Assembly (NCBI RefSeq): GCF_017676385.1
Contig: NZ_JAFFZN010000021.1
Location: forward strand, 85,187-149,186
Direction of reading: 5' to 3'
DNA: 64,000 bases
Origin: Streptomyces spirodelae
GTDB lineage: Bacteria; Actinomycetota; Actinomycetes; Streptomycetales; Streptomycetaceae
This document shows, piece after piece, positions 54,101 through 60,459 of the stretch. Position 1 is the first letter of the stretch; each line of letters starts with the position of its first letter. The notes beneath the pieces are model-generated. The model had not been told where the DNA came from. It saw nothing but the letters and a program-made list of their open reading frames with translations, and searched no databases. Both the position numbers and the translations under genes were made by a program.

Positions 54101-54240
54101 TCGGCGCCGTTCAGCAGCCGCCAGAACGCGGCCGGGTCGGGCGCCCCGGGAAAGGCGCAGTCCAGGCCGACGACGGCGACGGCACGCGGACCCGCCTGCG
54201 GCGTCGAAGTGTCGGCGGCGTCGGCGCTCGGCATCGTCAC
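51181..54240 (-). CDS. Single-module PKS (KS-AT-ACP)
   Basis: A 1019-residue minimal type I module with no reductive domains. KS lies at about 20-440 (Cys in VDTACSSSLVAVHL near 175, His in EAHGTGTALGD and GHTEGASGM). AT lies at about 545-840 (active Ser in GHSVGEFAAAV near 613, and HAFHSPLM near 711, the malonyl-CoA signature). ACP lies at about 935-1010 (Ser in GFDSVMLMELK near 969). It should extend one acyl chain by one malonate, giving a beta-ketoacyl-ACP. The GTG at 54240 overlaps the ACP stop; the ATG at 54234 is an alternative start. The AT-ACP linker (about 880-937) is odd: it is encoded by repeat-like DNA. No thioesterase domain. Confidence 0.93.
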   Translation of the reverse strand: MTMPSADAADTSTPQAGPRAVAVVGLDCAFPGAPDPAAFWRLLNGAEHAVGAPPPSRFRAGAKGAFLADADAFDPGFLGISTAEASAMDPQQRLLLQCAWRAVEDCGVPPSELAGSRTGTYVGAMSDDWARLALADPAAITPRTGTGSGRSMLANRLAYQFDLRGPSLTVDTACSSSLVAVHLACNALLTGECDLALACGVNVVIGTALDQIYQQAGLAAADGRCKPFAAEADGIGRGEGVGVVALRRLDEAVRHGDPVYAVIHGSAVNQDGRSNGIMAPHRAAQREVVTAARVRAGAEPGQIRYVEAHGTGTALGDLIEVLALDDALGARQGPRTVPLALGSVKAAIGHTEGASGMAGLVKAVLAVHNGAVPPGPPAGTENGQLGLHRRRMRLVDEPLKLAEQGPDCRVGVSSFGMGGTNAHLVLGPPPPLPPAESEGALGVFTLSADTPEALRSNLRVQAAAAARTGERDLAALCRTSNRVRAAQPCRFAAVAGTAGELAQALATAAETMPEPVAAAEEPTVAFAFTGQGAQYPGMTAALYESSPLYRGFLQDASAALLEWTGEPVHELILGGSERVHRTGLTQPALFAVEYALARTLTELGLRPSAVIGHSVGEFAAAVIAGGLELSDAARLVARRGALMEALPEGGGMLATRAREREARALAEAEPLCAVAAVNAPGATVLSGDRAGLARIREQLERSGFGCTELTVSHAFHSPLMEPVLAAFAEAADGVRAAPPRIPFHSTVRGGPLPEGTALDTAYWTAQIPATVRFEEAVSSLCAEPPTHIVEIGPKPVLCGLLRRINAARGVAALAPCRDVSSGIEQLAEVVARLYEDGLDPEWERLYAHADRRTVRMPSHVFATQWRSWQPASPAMGAALAGPAPLGAPPGRSPGERTGRSPGEQTSQAQKGAPSGARGTARPATANPQPATNGQGQPLAGIRTVVAEIIGGAPSDLHEESRFYDDLGFDSVMLMELKHRLEVRFPDLGELSLPEMLASLVSIGTLATYLRGLLTTPAAV
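51431..51600 (-). repeat. Repetitive intergenic-type DNA inside the PKS linker
   Basis: Within the coding sequence for the AT-ACP linker, 51440-51500 has GGCTGTGGCTGGTCGCGCAG and TTCCCCTCGCCCCTGAAGG, words of a repeat usually found between Streptomyces genes. Next to it a 21-bp unit starting GCTCCCCCGGACTCCG occurs twice, at 51531-51551 and 51555-51575, 24 bp apart. All are read in frame, giving a Gly/Pro/Arg-rich low-complexity linker. Confidence 0.6.
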
Positions 54241-54575
54241 ACCTCCGCCGGTGTGTCCGGGTCGGGCCGGCCGCCCCGGCTCGCGTACTCCTCGGCCAGG
54301 CAACGGGCCAGCGCCTCCACGGTGGGGTGGTCCCAAGCGACGGTGGGCTCCAGGAAGAGCGCGAACTCGTCCTCGATGTCCCCGTAGAGGCTCAGCGCGG
54401 CCACGGAGTCCAGTCCGTACTCGGCGAACGGCGTGCGCGGGTCGATGTCCTCGGCCGGGCGGCCCAGGAACTCCGCCAGCCGCGCCTTCAGCCACCGGGT
54501 GAACTCGCGCTCTCCCATCGGCGCTTGCGTCCCCGGCGGATCGGGGACGTGGGCTCCGGTCGGTTGCGGCACCAT
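54237..54575 (-). CDS. Acyl carrier protein 1 (fatty-acyl acceptor)
   Basis: A 112-residue ACP whose serine lies in EYGLDSVAALSLYGDIEDEF near residue 68. A 27-residue Pro-rich N-terminal extension precedes the four-helix fold. It resembles carrier proteins paired with fatty acyl-AMP ligases in lipid-PKS pathways. It would receive the acyl-adenylate from the FAAL and present the chain to the two dehydrogenases and the KS-AT-ACP. The gene overlaps the PKS start by 4 bp and follows acyl-CoA dehydrogenase 2 after 35 bp. Confidence 0.9.
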   Translation of the reverse strand: MVPQPTGAHVPDPPGTQAPMGEREFTRWLKARLAEFLGRPAEDIDPRTPFAEYGLDSVAALSLYGDIEDEFALFLEPTVAWDHPTVEALARCLAEEYASRGGRPDPDTPAEV

Positions 54576-54610
54576 GGCATGCTCCTCGTCCTGCTGCTCG
54601 TCGTGGCTCT

Positions 54611-56497
54611 TCAGCCGGCGAGCGGGGTGTCGTAGAGGTCGTAGCTGCGGGCCTCGTGGTAGCGCGACAGCACCTCGTCCAGCAGGTGTTCCTCCCAGCC
54701 TGCGGGCAGCTTGGGCAGCGGGCGGCCGAGCCGCTTGGCGAGCCGGGTGAGGGCGACGGCCGGCCACACCGGGGAGGCGAGGAAGCCGGCCCGGGCCCCG
54801 TGCGGGTCCGCGGCGCGGTCCGCGCCCTGCCCGGCGCCCGGGCCGGTGCCCTGCCCCGCGCCCTGGTTGCGCCATACGCCCAGGCAGGCGGCGGCGGCCA
54901 GCAGCAGTGCGTAGCGGTCGGCCGCCGCGTAGGAGCGCGGGCTGGCCAGCACCGTGCGGTCCTTGGCGGGCATGGCGGCGCACTCCTCCTGGAGGCCGCG
55001 CAGCTCCGCCTCCAGCTCGCCGGCCAGTGCGACCAGCGCCTCCCCGTACTCGCCGGTGCGGGCGGAAAGGCCGCTGCCGCCGTCCCCGGCCAGCTCCTCC
55101 GCTGCCCCGGCCAGGGAGCACGCCAGTCCGTCCGACGTCGCCACCAGCTCCAGCAGCCCCGGGTCCAGCGGCGGGAGGGGGTCCCGGATGCGGAACAGCC
55201 CGTCAGGGGCAGGGGGTCCGGTGAACCAGGCCGCGCGGGCGAGCCGGGGCAGCTGCGGAATGATCGTCGCCTGGCAGGCGGCGGTGCCCGCGTGGCCGAG
55301 GCTGATCATCGGCAGGTCGCGTACGTGCTTCTGGAACGCGCCGTACTCGCCGCCGCGCACATAGAAGTTGGCGCCGAGCACCACCGACAGGTCGTAGGTG
55401 GTGTCCGTCAGCAGCTTGGGCAGCAGGTACTTCACGGCCGCCGCGTACACACTCGTCTCGGCGGGCAGCAGATGGACGGCGCGGGTGGCCGCCAGCGCCA
55501 GGCAGTCGCAGATCAGCAGATCGGTGAAGGCGCCCACCAGGGTGGCACGGGCGTGCGGAATCTCCAGAACCGAGCGGTTGTACAGCTGCCGGTTCAGGGC
55601 GAAGCTCACGGCCGTACGAAGCGCCGTGTCGCCCCCGCCCAGGATCATCGACGGTACGACGCTGCGGGTGATCTGGAAGGAGCGCAGCGCCAGTTCGACA
55701 CCGTCGCCCAGCTCGCCGACGAGCGCGTCACCGGCCACCGGACAGTCGGTGAACTCGATGCCCGCGTTCTGGCAGCCACGCACCCCGACGGTGGCATAGC
55801 GCGGCAGATAGCGCAGTCGGCCCTCGGGGAGCCGGTCCTTCTCGGCCAGCAGCACCGAGTGGCTGCGGCTTCCCGCGGCGTCGTCGGTACGGCAGAAGAG
55901 GACGAGCGCCTCGGCGCGTACGACATTGTTGATGACCTGCTTGACGCCGTCGAGCCGGAAGCCGCCCCCTGGTTCCTCAGTCGCGCGGAACTCGTTGCGT
56001 ACGAAGTCGTTGCCGTGCGCCAGTTCGTGGTAGGCGATCGCCAGCCGGCCGCCGCCCAGCAACAGTTCGGCCACCCGCCGCTGCTGCTCCTGTGTCCCGG
56101 CCGCCCACACGGCCACCGCGGCGAGGAAGGAGGTGGCGCCGTACCCCAGCCCCAGACTGGCGTCCCGCCGGAAGACGGCACGCAGCACCCGGCCCATGGT
56201 GTCGACCCGGTCCAGCCTGCCGCCCCACCTGCGGGGCACGAACTCGGCGTTGAGCTGGAAGTCGGCCAGCACGTCCTCCGCCTCGGCGAGCAGTTCGCCG
56301 CGCTCGTCGGCGGCCAGCAGCGCGTCGATGCCCAGCGGGTTGTCCGGGTCCACCGGGTCGCCGAACCGGCGCTCCAGGTCCGCGATCCGGTACTGGATGC
56401 GGAGCTCTTCTTCGGCCCCGGTATCCGCGGTTCGCCCGGTGCCCTCGGTGTGCCCGGTGCCCTCGGTGTGCCCGGTGCCCTCGGTCGGAGTCAGCAT
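54611..56497 (-). CDS. Acyl-CoA dehydrogenase-like protein 2 (catalytic base apparently lost)
   Basis: A 628-residue ACAD-fold protein. FAD/substrate motifs include LAIAYHELAHGNDFVRNEF near residue 165 and FQITRSVVPSMILGGGDTAL near 280. The base region, usually YEGT, reads PMISLGHAGTAACQATIIPQ, with no Glu or Asp in the expected place. The C-terminal 170 residues form an extra helical domain also seen in its partner. The N-terminus contains three copies of TEGTGH. It may pair with dehydrogenase 1 as a heteromer, as in mycobacterial FadE pairs. The start at 56497 overlaps the upstream gene by 7 bp; the repeats make the exact start uncertain. Confidence 0.82.
   Translation of the reverse strand: MLTPTEGTGHTEGTGHTEGTGRTADTGAEEELRIQYRIADLERRFGDPVDPDNPLGIDALLAADERGELLAEAEDVLADFQLNAEFVPRRWGGRLDRVDTMGRVLRAVFRRDASLGLGYGATSFLAAVAVWAAGTQEQQRRVAELLLGGGRLAIAYHELAHGNDFVRNEFRATEEPGGGFRLDGVKQVINNVVRAEALVLFCRTDDAAGSRSHSVLLAEKDRLPEGRLRYLPRYATVGVRGCQNAGIEFTDCPVAGDALVGELGDGVELALRSFQITRSVVPSMILGGGDTALRTAVSFALNRQLYNRSVLEIPHARATLVGAFTDLLICDCLALAATRAVHLLPAETSVYAAAVKYLLPKLLTDTTYDLSVVLGANFYVRGGEYGAFQKHVRDLPMISLGHAGTAACQATIIPQLPRLARAAWFTGPPAPDGLFRIRDPLPPLDPGLLELVATSDGLACSLAGAAEELAGDGGSGLSARTGEYGEALVALAGELEAELRGLQEECAAMPAKDRTVLASPRSYAAADRYALLLAAAACLGVWRNQGAGQGTGPGAGQGADRAADPHGARAGFLASPVWPAVALTRLAKRLGRPLPKLPAGWEEHLLDEVLSRYHEARSYDLYDTPLAG
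56435..56488 (-). repeat. Three tandem 18-bp repeats at the N-terminus of dehydrogenase 2
   Basis: The unit CCCGGTGCCCTCGGTGTG is exact at 56435-56452 and 56453-56470. A third copy at 56471-56488 differs at two bases. It is in frame and encodes the hexapeptide GHTEGT or variants just after the start codon. Such repeats vary in copy number by slippage. Confidence 0.8.
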
Positions 56498-58266
56498 GGC
56501 GGTCCCTCCGCTATGCGGCACGGGAGCAAGGAGAACAGCTCCCCCGCCGCGTACTGTGCGGCCATCCGTTCCAGCAGCCGCTCGTACAGCGGCTCCCGCG
56601 CCTCCTCCTCCACCCCCCAGGGCCGCGGCAACGGCCCGGTACTGCCTGGTACAGCCTCCTCCAGACCGCTCGAGAGCCGGTCCAGCACCGCATGGAGCCA
56701 CAGCGGCGGCACCTCGCTGTTGTGCCGCCACAGCCCCACGGCGCAGGCGGCGGCGAAGCAGTTGCTGTAGCCGCGCGCCAGCTCGAAGCTCTCGGCTGGT
56801 GCTCCGCCCGGCACCAGCCGCGCTGCCCCCATCCGGGCGTGCAACTCGCCGCAGGCCACCGTCAGGGTGCGCGCCGACCGCGCCGCTGCCGCCAGCCCGG
56901 CGTCCCGCGCCGCTGCGCTCTCGAGCGCCGCCGTGTTCCGGGGCAGCGAGCCCAGCAGCGTGCTGCCGTGCCGCGCCAGCAGGCTGAGCCGGTCAGGGCA
57001 CAGATCCGGCAGCCCGCGCGCGAGGCAGAAGGTGGCGGACCGGCTCTCGGGCTGCCCGCCGAGCGCCCGATACGCGCGGGCCAGGGTGCGGAACTGCGCG
57101 GTGAGCGCGTAGAGGTTCACCATCGTGTTGCCGTCGAAGATGCCCACGATGCGGTGGTCGCGCTCCAGCTTCTGGAACCGTCCGTGCTCGTGGTGGTCGC
57201 TGAGGAACGCGCGCGCCCCCAGCACCCCGCGCAGCCGCAGCAGCACCCGGTCGACCATGGTGGGCACCAGGTACTTGGCGACGGCCGAGGTGACGCTCAG
57301 CTCGCCCGGCAGCGTGTGGATGCTGCGCGCCGCGACCGCGCTCAGCGCCTCGCCGGCCAGCAGATCGCCGTAGCACTCGGCCAGCGTCCGCCGCACCTGC
57401 GGCAGATCCAGCATCCGCCGCCCGTACAGCTCACGCGCGGCCGCGAACCCGTAGGCGAGCCGCAGCCCGTGGTCGGCCGCGCCGAGCGAGAGCGCGGTGC
57501 ACAGCGAGCGCGTGATCTGCAGGGCCTTCAGCACGGTTTCGGGGCCCTCACCCTCCCTGCCGACGAGACAGTCCCGGCCGACCGGCGCGCCCTCGAAGGC
57601 GATACCGCTGATGTCGGCGCCCCGGATGCCCAGGGTGGGCACCTTGGGCAAGGTGCGGTAGGTGCCCGGCGGCAGCTCCGCCTTGTCGACCAGCAACAGG
57701 CTGAAGCCGCGCGGTCCGCCCTCGGGCGCGGTGCGGGCCAGCAGGCAGACGAGGCGGCCGCGGGTGGCGTTGTTGATGAGCCACTTCTCACCGGTGATGC
57801 GGTAGCCCTCCGGCGACCGTTCGGCGACGACCTCGCCGGCCATCAGGTCGCTGCCGTGTGCGCGTTCGGTCAGCCCCAGCGAGACGGGCTCACCCGCACG
57901 CACCAGACCGGCCAGCCGCTCGGCACCGGCGCCCTCCTCGGCGACCCAGATGCACACCGCGCCGAGAAAGGTCTTCCCGTGGCCGACGGCACAGGTCAGA
58001 TCGCGGCGCGCCAGCGTACGGACCAGCTCCAGCAGTTGCGGCAGCCCGGTGAGCTTCCCGCCGTACTGGACGGGGACGTAGTAGTGCTGGGCGCCGAGCG
58101 CGTCGAGCGCGGCACAGGCCGCTGCGGGGAACTCCTCGTCCGCGTCCTGCCGTGCCGCGGGGGCGTAGGCGAGCGGGCTGCTGCCGTCCCCGGGGTCGCC
58201 GAGCCGGGCTTCCAGCCGTTCGGCCAGCGGCCAGCGCACGGCCCGCGCACCGCCGGGCACCGTCAC
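56491..58266 (-). CDS. Acyl-CoA/acyl-ACP dehydrogenase 1
   Basis: A 591-residue ACAD. Motifs are VSLGLTERAHGSDLMAGEV near residue 130, YRITGEKWLINNATRG near 155 and LKALQITRSLCTALSLGAAD near 255. The base region reads HRIVGIFDGNTMVNLYA near residue 385, with Asp in the place of the usual Glu. It would introduce a trans-2,3 double bond into the ACP-bound fatty chain, feeding electrons to ETF. The long helical C-terminus is shared with dehydrogenase 2. It begins at a GTG overlapping the FAAL stop by 4 bp, so FAAL, ACAD1 and ACAD2 are translationally coupled. Confidence 0.86.
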   Translation of the reverse strand: MTVPGGARAVRWPLAERLEARLGDPGDGSSPLAYAPAARQDADEEFPAAACAALDALGAQHYYVPVQYGGKLTGLPQLLELVRTLARRDLTCAVGHGKTFLGAVCIWVAEEGAGAERLAGLVRAGEPVSLGLTERAHGSDLMAGEVVAERSPEGYRITGEKWLINNATRGRLVCLLARTAPEGGPRGFSLLLVDKAELPPGTYRTLPKVPTLGIRGADISGIAFEGAPVGRDCLVGREGEGPETVLKALQITRSLCTALSLGAADHGLRLAYGFAAARELYGRRMLDLPQVRRTLAECYGDLLAGEALSAVAARSIHTLPGELSVTSAVAKYLVPTMVDRVLLRLRGVLGARAFLSDHHEHGRFQKLERDHRIVGIFDGNTMVNLYALTAQFRTLARAYRALGGQPESRSATFCLARGLPDLCPDRLSLLARHGSTLLGSLPRNTAALESAAARDAGLAAAARSARTLTVACGELHARMGAARLVPGGAPAESFELARGYSNCFAAACAVGLWRHNSEVPPLWLHAVLDRLSSGLEEAVPGSTGPLPRPWGVEEEAREPLYERLLERMAAQYAAGELFSLLPCRIAEGPPC

Positions 58267-60074
58267 CCCCGCTCCCGTGCGCCTTTACGGCTGCCCCCGC
58301 GCGCGTCAGCGCCGGCCTCCACGAGCTTGCGCACCTCCGGCGCGACCACCTCGTGCAGCGGCTGTATCTGGCCCTCCAGGAACATCTGCCGCATGGCGCG
58401 CCGCTGCAGCTTGCCGCTGGTGGTCCTGCGCACCGTGCCGGGGCGCACCAGCAGCACGTTCTCCGCGGCGACCTCGAACTCGCGGGCCACGCACTGCTGC
58501 ACGTCAGCGGCCAGCGACGCCAGCTGGGTGTCGTAGTTGCGGCTGGTGCGCACCTCCTGGACGACGACCACATGGTCGCGGTCCGACTCGACCGAGAACG
58601 CCGCGCTGGAGCCGAAGAGCGCACTGACCTGCTGCACGCTGCGCTCGATGTCCTGCGGGTACAGATTGCGGCCGGCGACGATCATGATGTCCTTGAGCCG
58701 CCCTGTGACGAACAGCTCCCCGCACTCCAGCACTCCGAGGTCCCCGGTACGCAGATATCCGTCGGTGCCGTCGGCCATGGTGGCCTGGAAGGCGTGCGCG
58801 TTGTCCAGCGGCCGGTTCCAGTAGCCGTGCGCCACGCTGTCCCCGCGCACCCACACCTCGCCGACCCGGCCGTGCGGCAGTTGCGTATGGCTCTCCGGGT
58901 CGACGATGCGCACCTCGCAGCCGCGCGGGATGCCCGAGCTGACCAGGGTGCGGCTCGGGCTGCCGGGCCGCGCCTCGGAGACCATGTGGTGCTCCAGGTC
59001 GGTCTTGTCGACGGTGCGCTCCAGCGCCGGTGCTCCGGGCGATCCCCCGGAGACCAGCAAGGTCGCCTCGGCCAGCCCGTAGCAGGGGTAGAACGCGGAG
59101 CGGCGGAACCCGGCGGGCGCGAACCGCTCGGCGAAGGCGTCCATCGTCTCCACGCGCACCGGCTCGGCCCCGTTGACGGCCGTCGTCCAGCCGGAGAGAT
59201 CCAGCCCGGCCAGCTGCTCGTCGGTGACGCGGCGCAGACACAGGTCGTAGCCGAGGTTCGGGCCGCCGCCCGTGGTGATGCCATAGGTGCCGATCATGCG
59301 CAGCCAGTTGACCGGGCGTTTGACAAAGCTGACCGGCGGCATCAGTACACCTCTGCTGCCCAGCCACAGCGGGTGCAGCAGGTGGCCCGCCAGACCCATG
59401 TCGTGGTGGAACGGCAGCCAGCCGCCGACCACCGACTCCCGGGTCGTCCGCATCCCCTGCCGGACGGCCTCCTGGTTGGCGAGCATGTTGCGGTGCGTCA
59501 CCATGACGCCCTTGGGCTCGCTGACCGACCCGGAGGTGTACTGGAGGTAGGCCACGTCGTCCGGGAAGAGTCCCGGCTCGCTCCACTCCGGGGCGCCGCC
59601 CGGGCCCGCTCCGCCCGTCATCCGGTCGGTCGCCAGACAGACGACCTCGGGATGGCCGATGGTGGCGAGCAGTTGGGAGACGGCGGAGGCGTTGTGCGAG
59701 TCCGTCATCAGATAGCTGACGGCGGCGTCCTTGATGATGTTCGCGACGCGCTCCACATTCTGCCGGGCACCGCTGGGAGGCGGTGCGGGGACGGCCACGG
59801 CTCCGGCCAGCAGGCAGCCCAGGAAGCTGGTGACGAACTGAGTGCCGTCGGTGTGCAGGATCAGCACCCGCTGTCCGTGGCAGCCGCGCTCCTGCAGCCA
59901 GCCGGCCAGGTGCAGGGAGCGCGCGCCCAGCTCGCCGTAGCTGAGGGAATCGGCTTCGAGACCTTCACCGGGGCCCGGCCGGACGAACTGGTAGGCGGTC
60001 GCCTCGGGCCGCTCGTGGATTCTCCGCAGTGCGAGTTCCGTGAAGTTCCTGGGCACAGCCATCATCGCCCCCAT
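58263..60074 (-). CDS. Fatty acyl-AMP ligase (FAAL)
   Basis: A 603-residue ANL-superfamily ligase. The AMP signature is VAYLQYTSGSVSEPKGVMVT near residue 170, followed by LPFHHDMGLAGHLLHPLWLG, the HDMGL motif of FAALs. YPCYGLAEATLLVSGG is near 320 and GYLRTGDLGVLECGELFVTG near 450. The C-terminal part ends in RRTTSGKLQRRAMRQMFL, holding the adenylation Lys. FAALs activate a fatty acid as acyl-AMP and pass it to an ACP or PKS, not to CoA. It heads the 12-gene operon. Possible starts are ATGs at 60074, 60065 and 60062. It selects the starter of the lipid product. Confidence 0.93.
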   Translation of the reverse strand: MGAMMAVPRNFTELALRRIHERPEATAYQFVRPGPGEGLEADSLSYGELGARSLHLAGWLQERGCHGQRVLILHTDGTQFVTSFLGCLLAGAVAVPAPPPSGARQNVERVANIIKDAAVSYLMTDSHNASAVSQLLATIGHPEVVCLATDRMTGGAGPGGAPEWSEPGLFPDDVAYLQYTSGSVSEPKGVMVTHRNMLANQEAVRQGMRTTRESVVGGWLPFHHDMGLAGHLLHPLWLGSRGVLMPPVSFVKRPVNWLRMIGTYGITTGGGPNLGYDLCLRRVTDEQLAGLDLSGWTTAVNGAEPVRVETMDAFAERFAPAGFRRSAFYPCYGLAEATLLVSGGSPGAPALERTVDKTDLEHHMVSEARPGSPSRTLVSSGIPRGCEVRIVDPESHTQLPHGRVGEVWVRGDSVAHGYWNRPLDNAHAFQATMADGTDGYLRTGDLGVLECGELFVTGRLKDIMIVAGRNLYPQDIERSVQQVSALFGSSAAFSVESDRDHVVVVQEVRTSRNYDTQLASLAADVQQCVAREFEVAAENVLLVRPGTVRRTTSGKLQRRAMRQMFLEGQIQPLHEVVAPEVRKLVEAGADARGGSRKGARERG

Positions 60075-60399
60075 AGCCCCGTTGGCGACCCGCCCGACGG
60101 GCGGGCCGTTGCAGACGACCGCGAACGCGTCATCTCTGGCCAGAGCTTGACTCGGCCCTCTCGAGCCCCCCTTTATTCACCGTGGACCCTTGCGGATCCG
60201 GGGCCGTCGGCTCCTCCTTCCGCACCTGCACGTGCGGCACCATCCAGAGCATTCCGTACGTGGAGAGGGACTCCCATATCGCCGCCAGTGCTTTCCGCCA
60301 CACAGTGCCCTCCGGGGTTCGCCGACTGGACCCCCAGCGTGAGTGCGCCCACTCGTGGACGGCTCGGATTCCGCCCAGGGACGGGCGGCACGGCCTTCC
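60075..60399. promoter_or_regulatory. Promoter region of the FAAL operon
   Basis: About 325 bp upstream of the FAAL start without a convincing gene. The stretch near 60140-60180 (for example AGAGCTTGACTCGGCC and CCTTTATTCACC) is less GC-rich and could contain the promoter. Some open frames exist but have no family resemblance and poor codon use. The tandem repeats at 60400-60452 close it towards the GH15 gene. Confidence 0.5.
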
Positions 60400-60452
60400 G
60401 GGGTGACAGCCGGGGACAGCAGGGGGACAGCGGGGGACAGCAGGGGAACAGC
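60400..60452. repeat. Five imperfect tandem GGGGACAGC repeats
   Basis: Between the FAAL promoter and the GH15 stop, a unit of 10-11 bp (GGGGACAGC plus one or two bases) occurs five times with small changes: 60400-60410, 60411-60420, 60421-60431, 60432-60441 and 60442-60452. It lies outside any gene. Such arrays can be regulator sites or slippage repeats. Confidence 0.7.
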
Positions 60453-60459
60453 GGCGGCG

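Noticed and set aside
60182..60406. Short open frames upstream of the FAAL gene
   Set aside because: No family resemblance, no convincing ribosome binding site and a mixed codon bias. I treat the region as promoter DNA.
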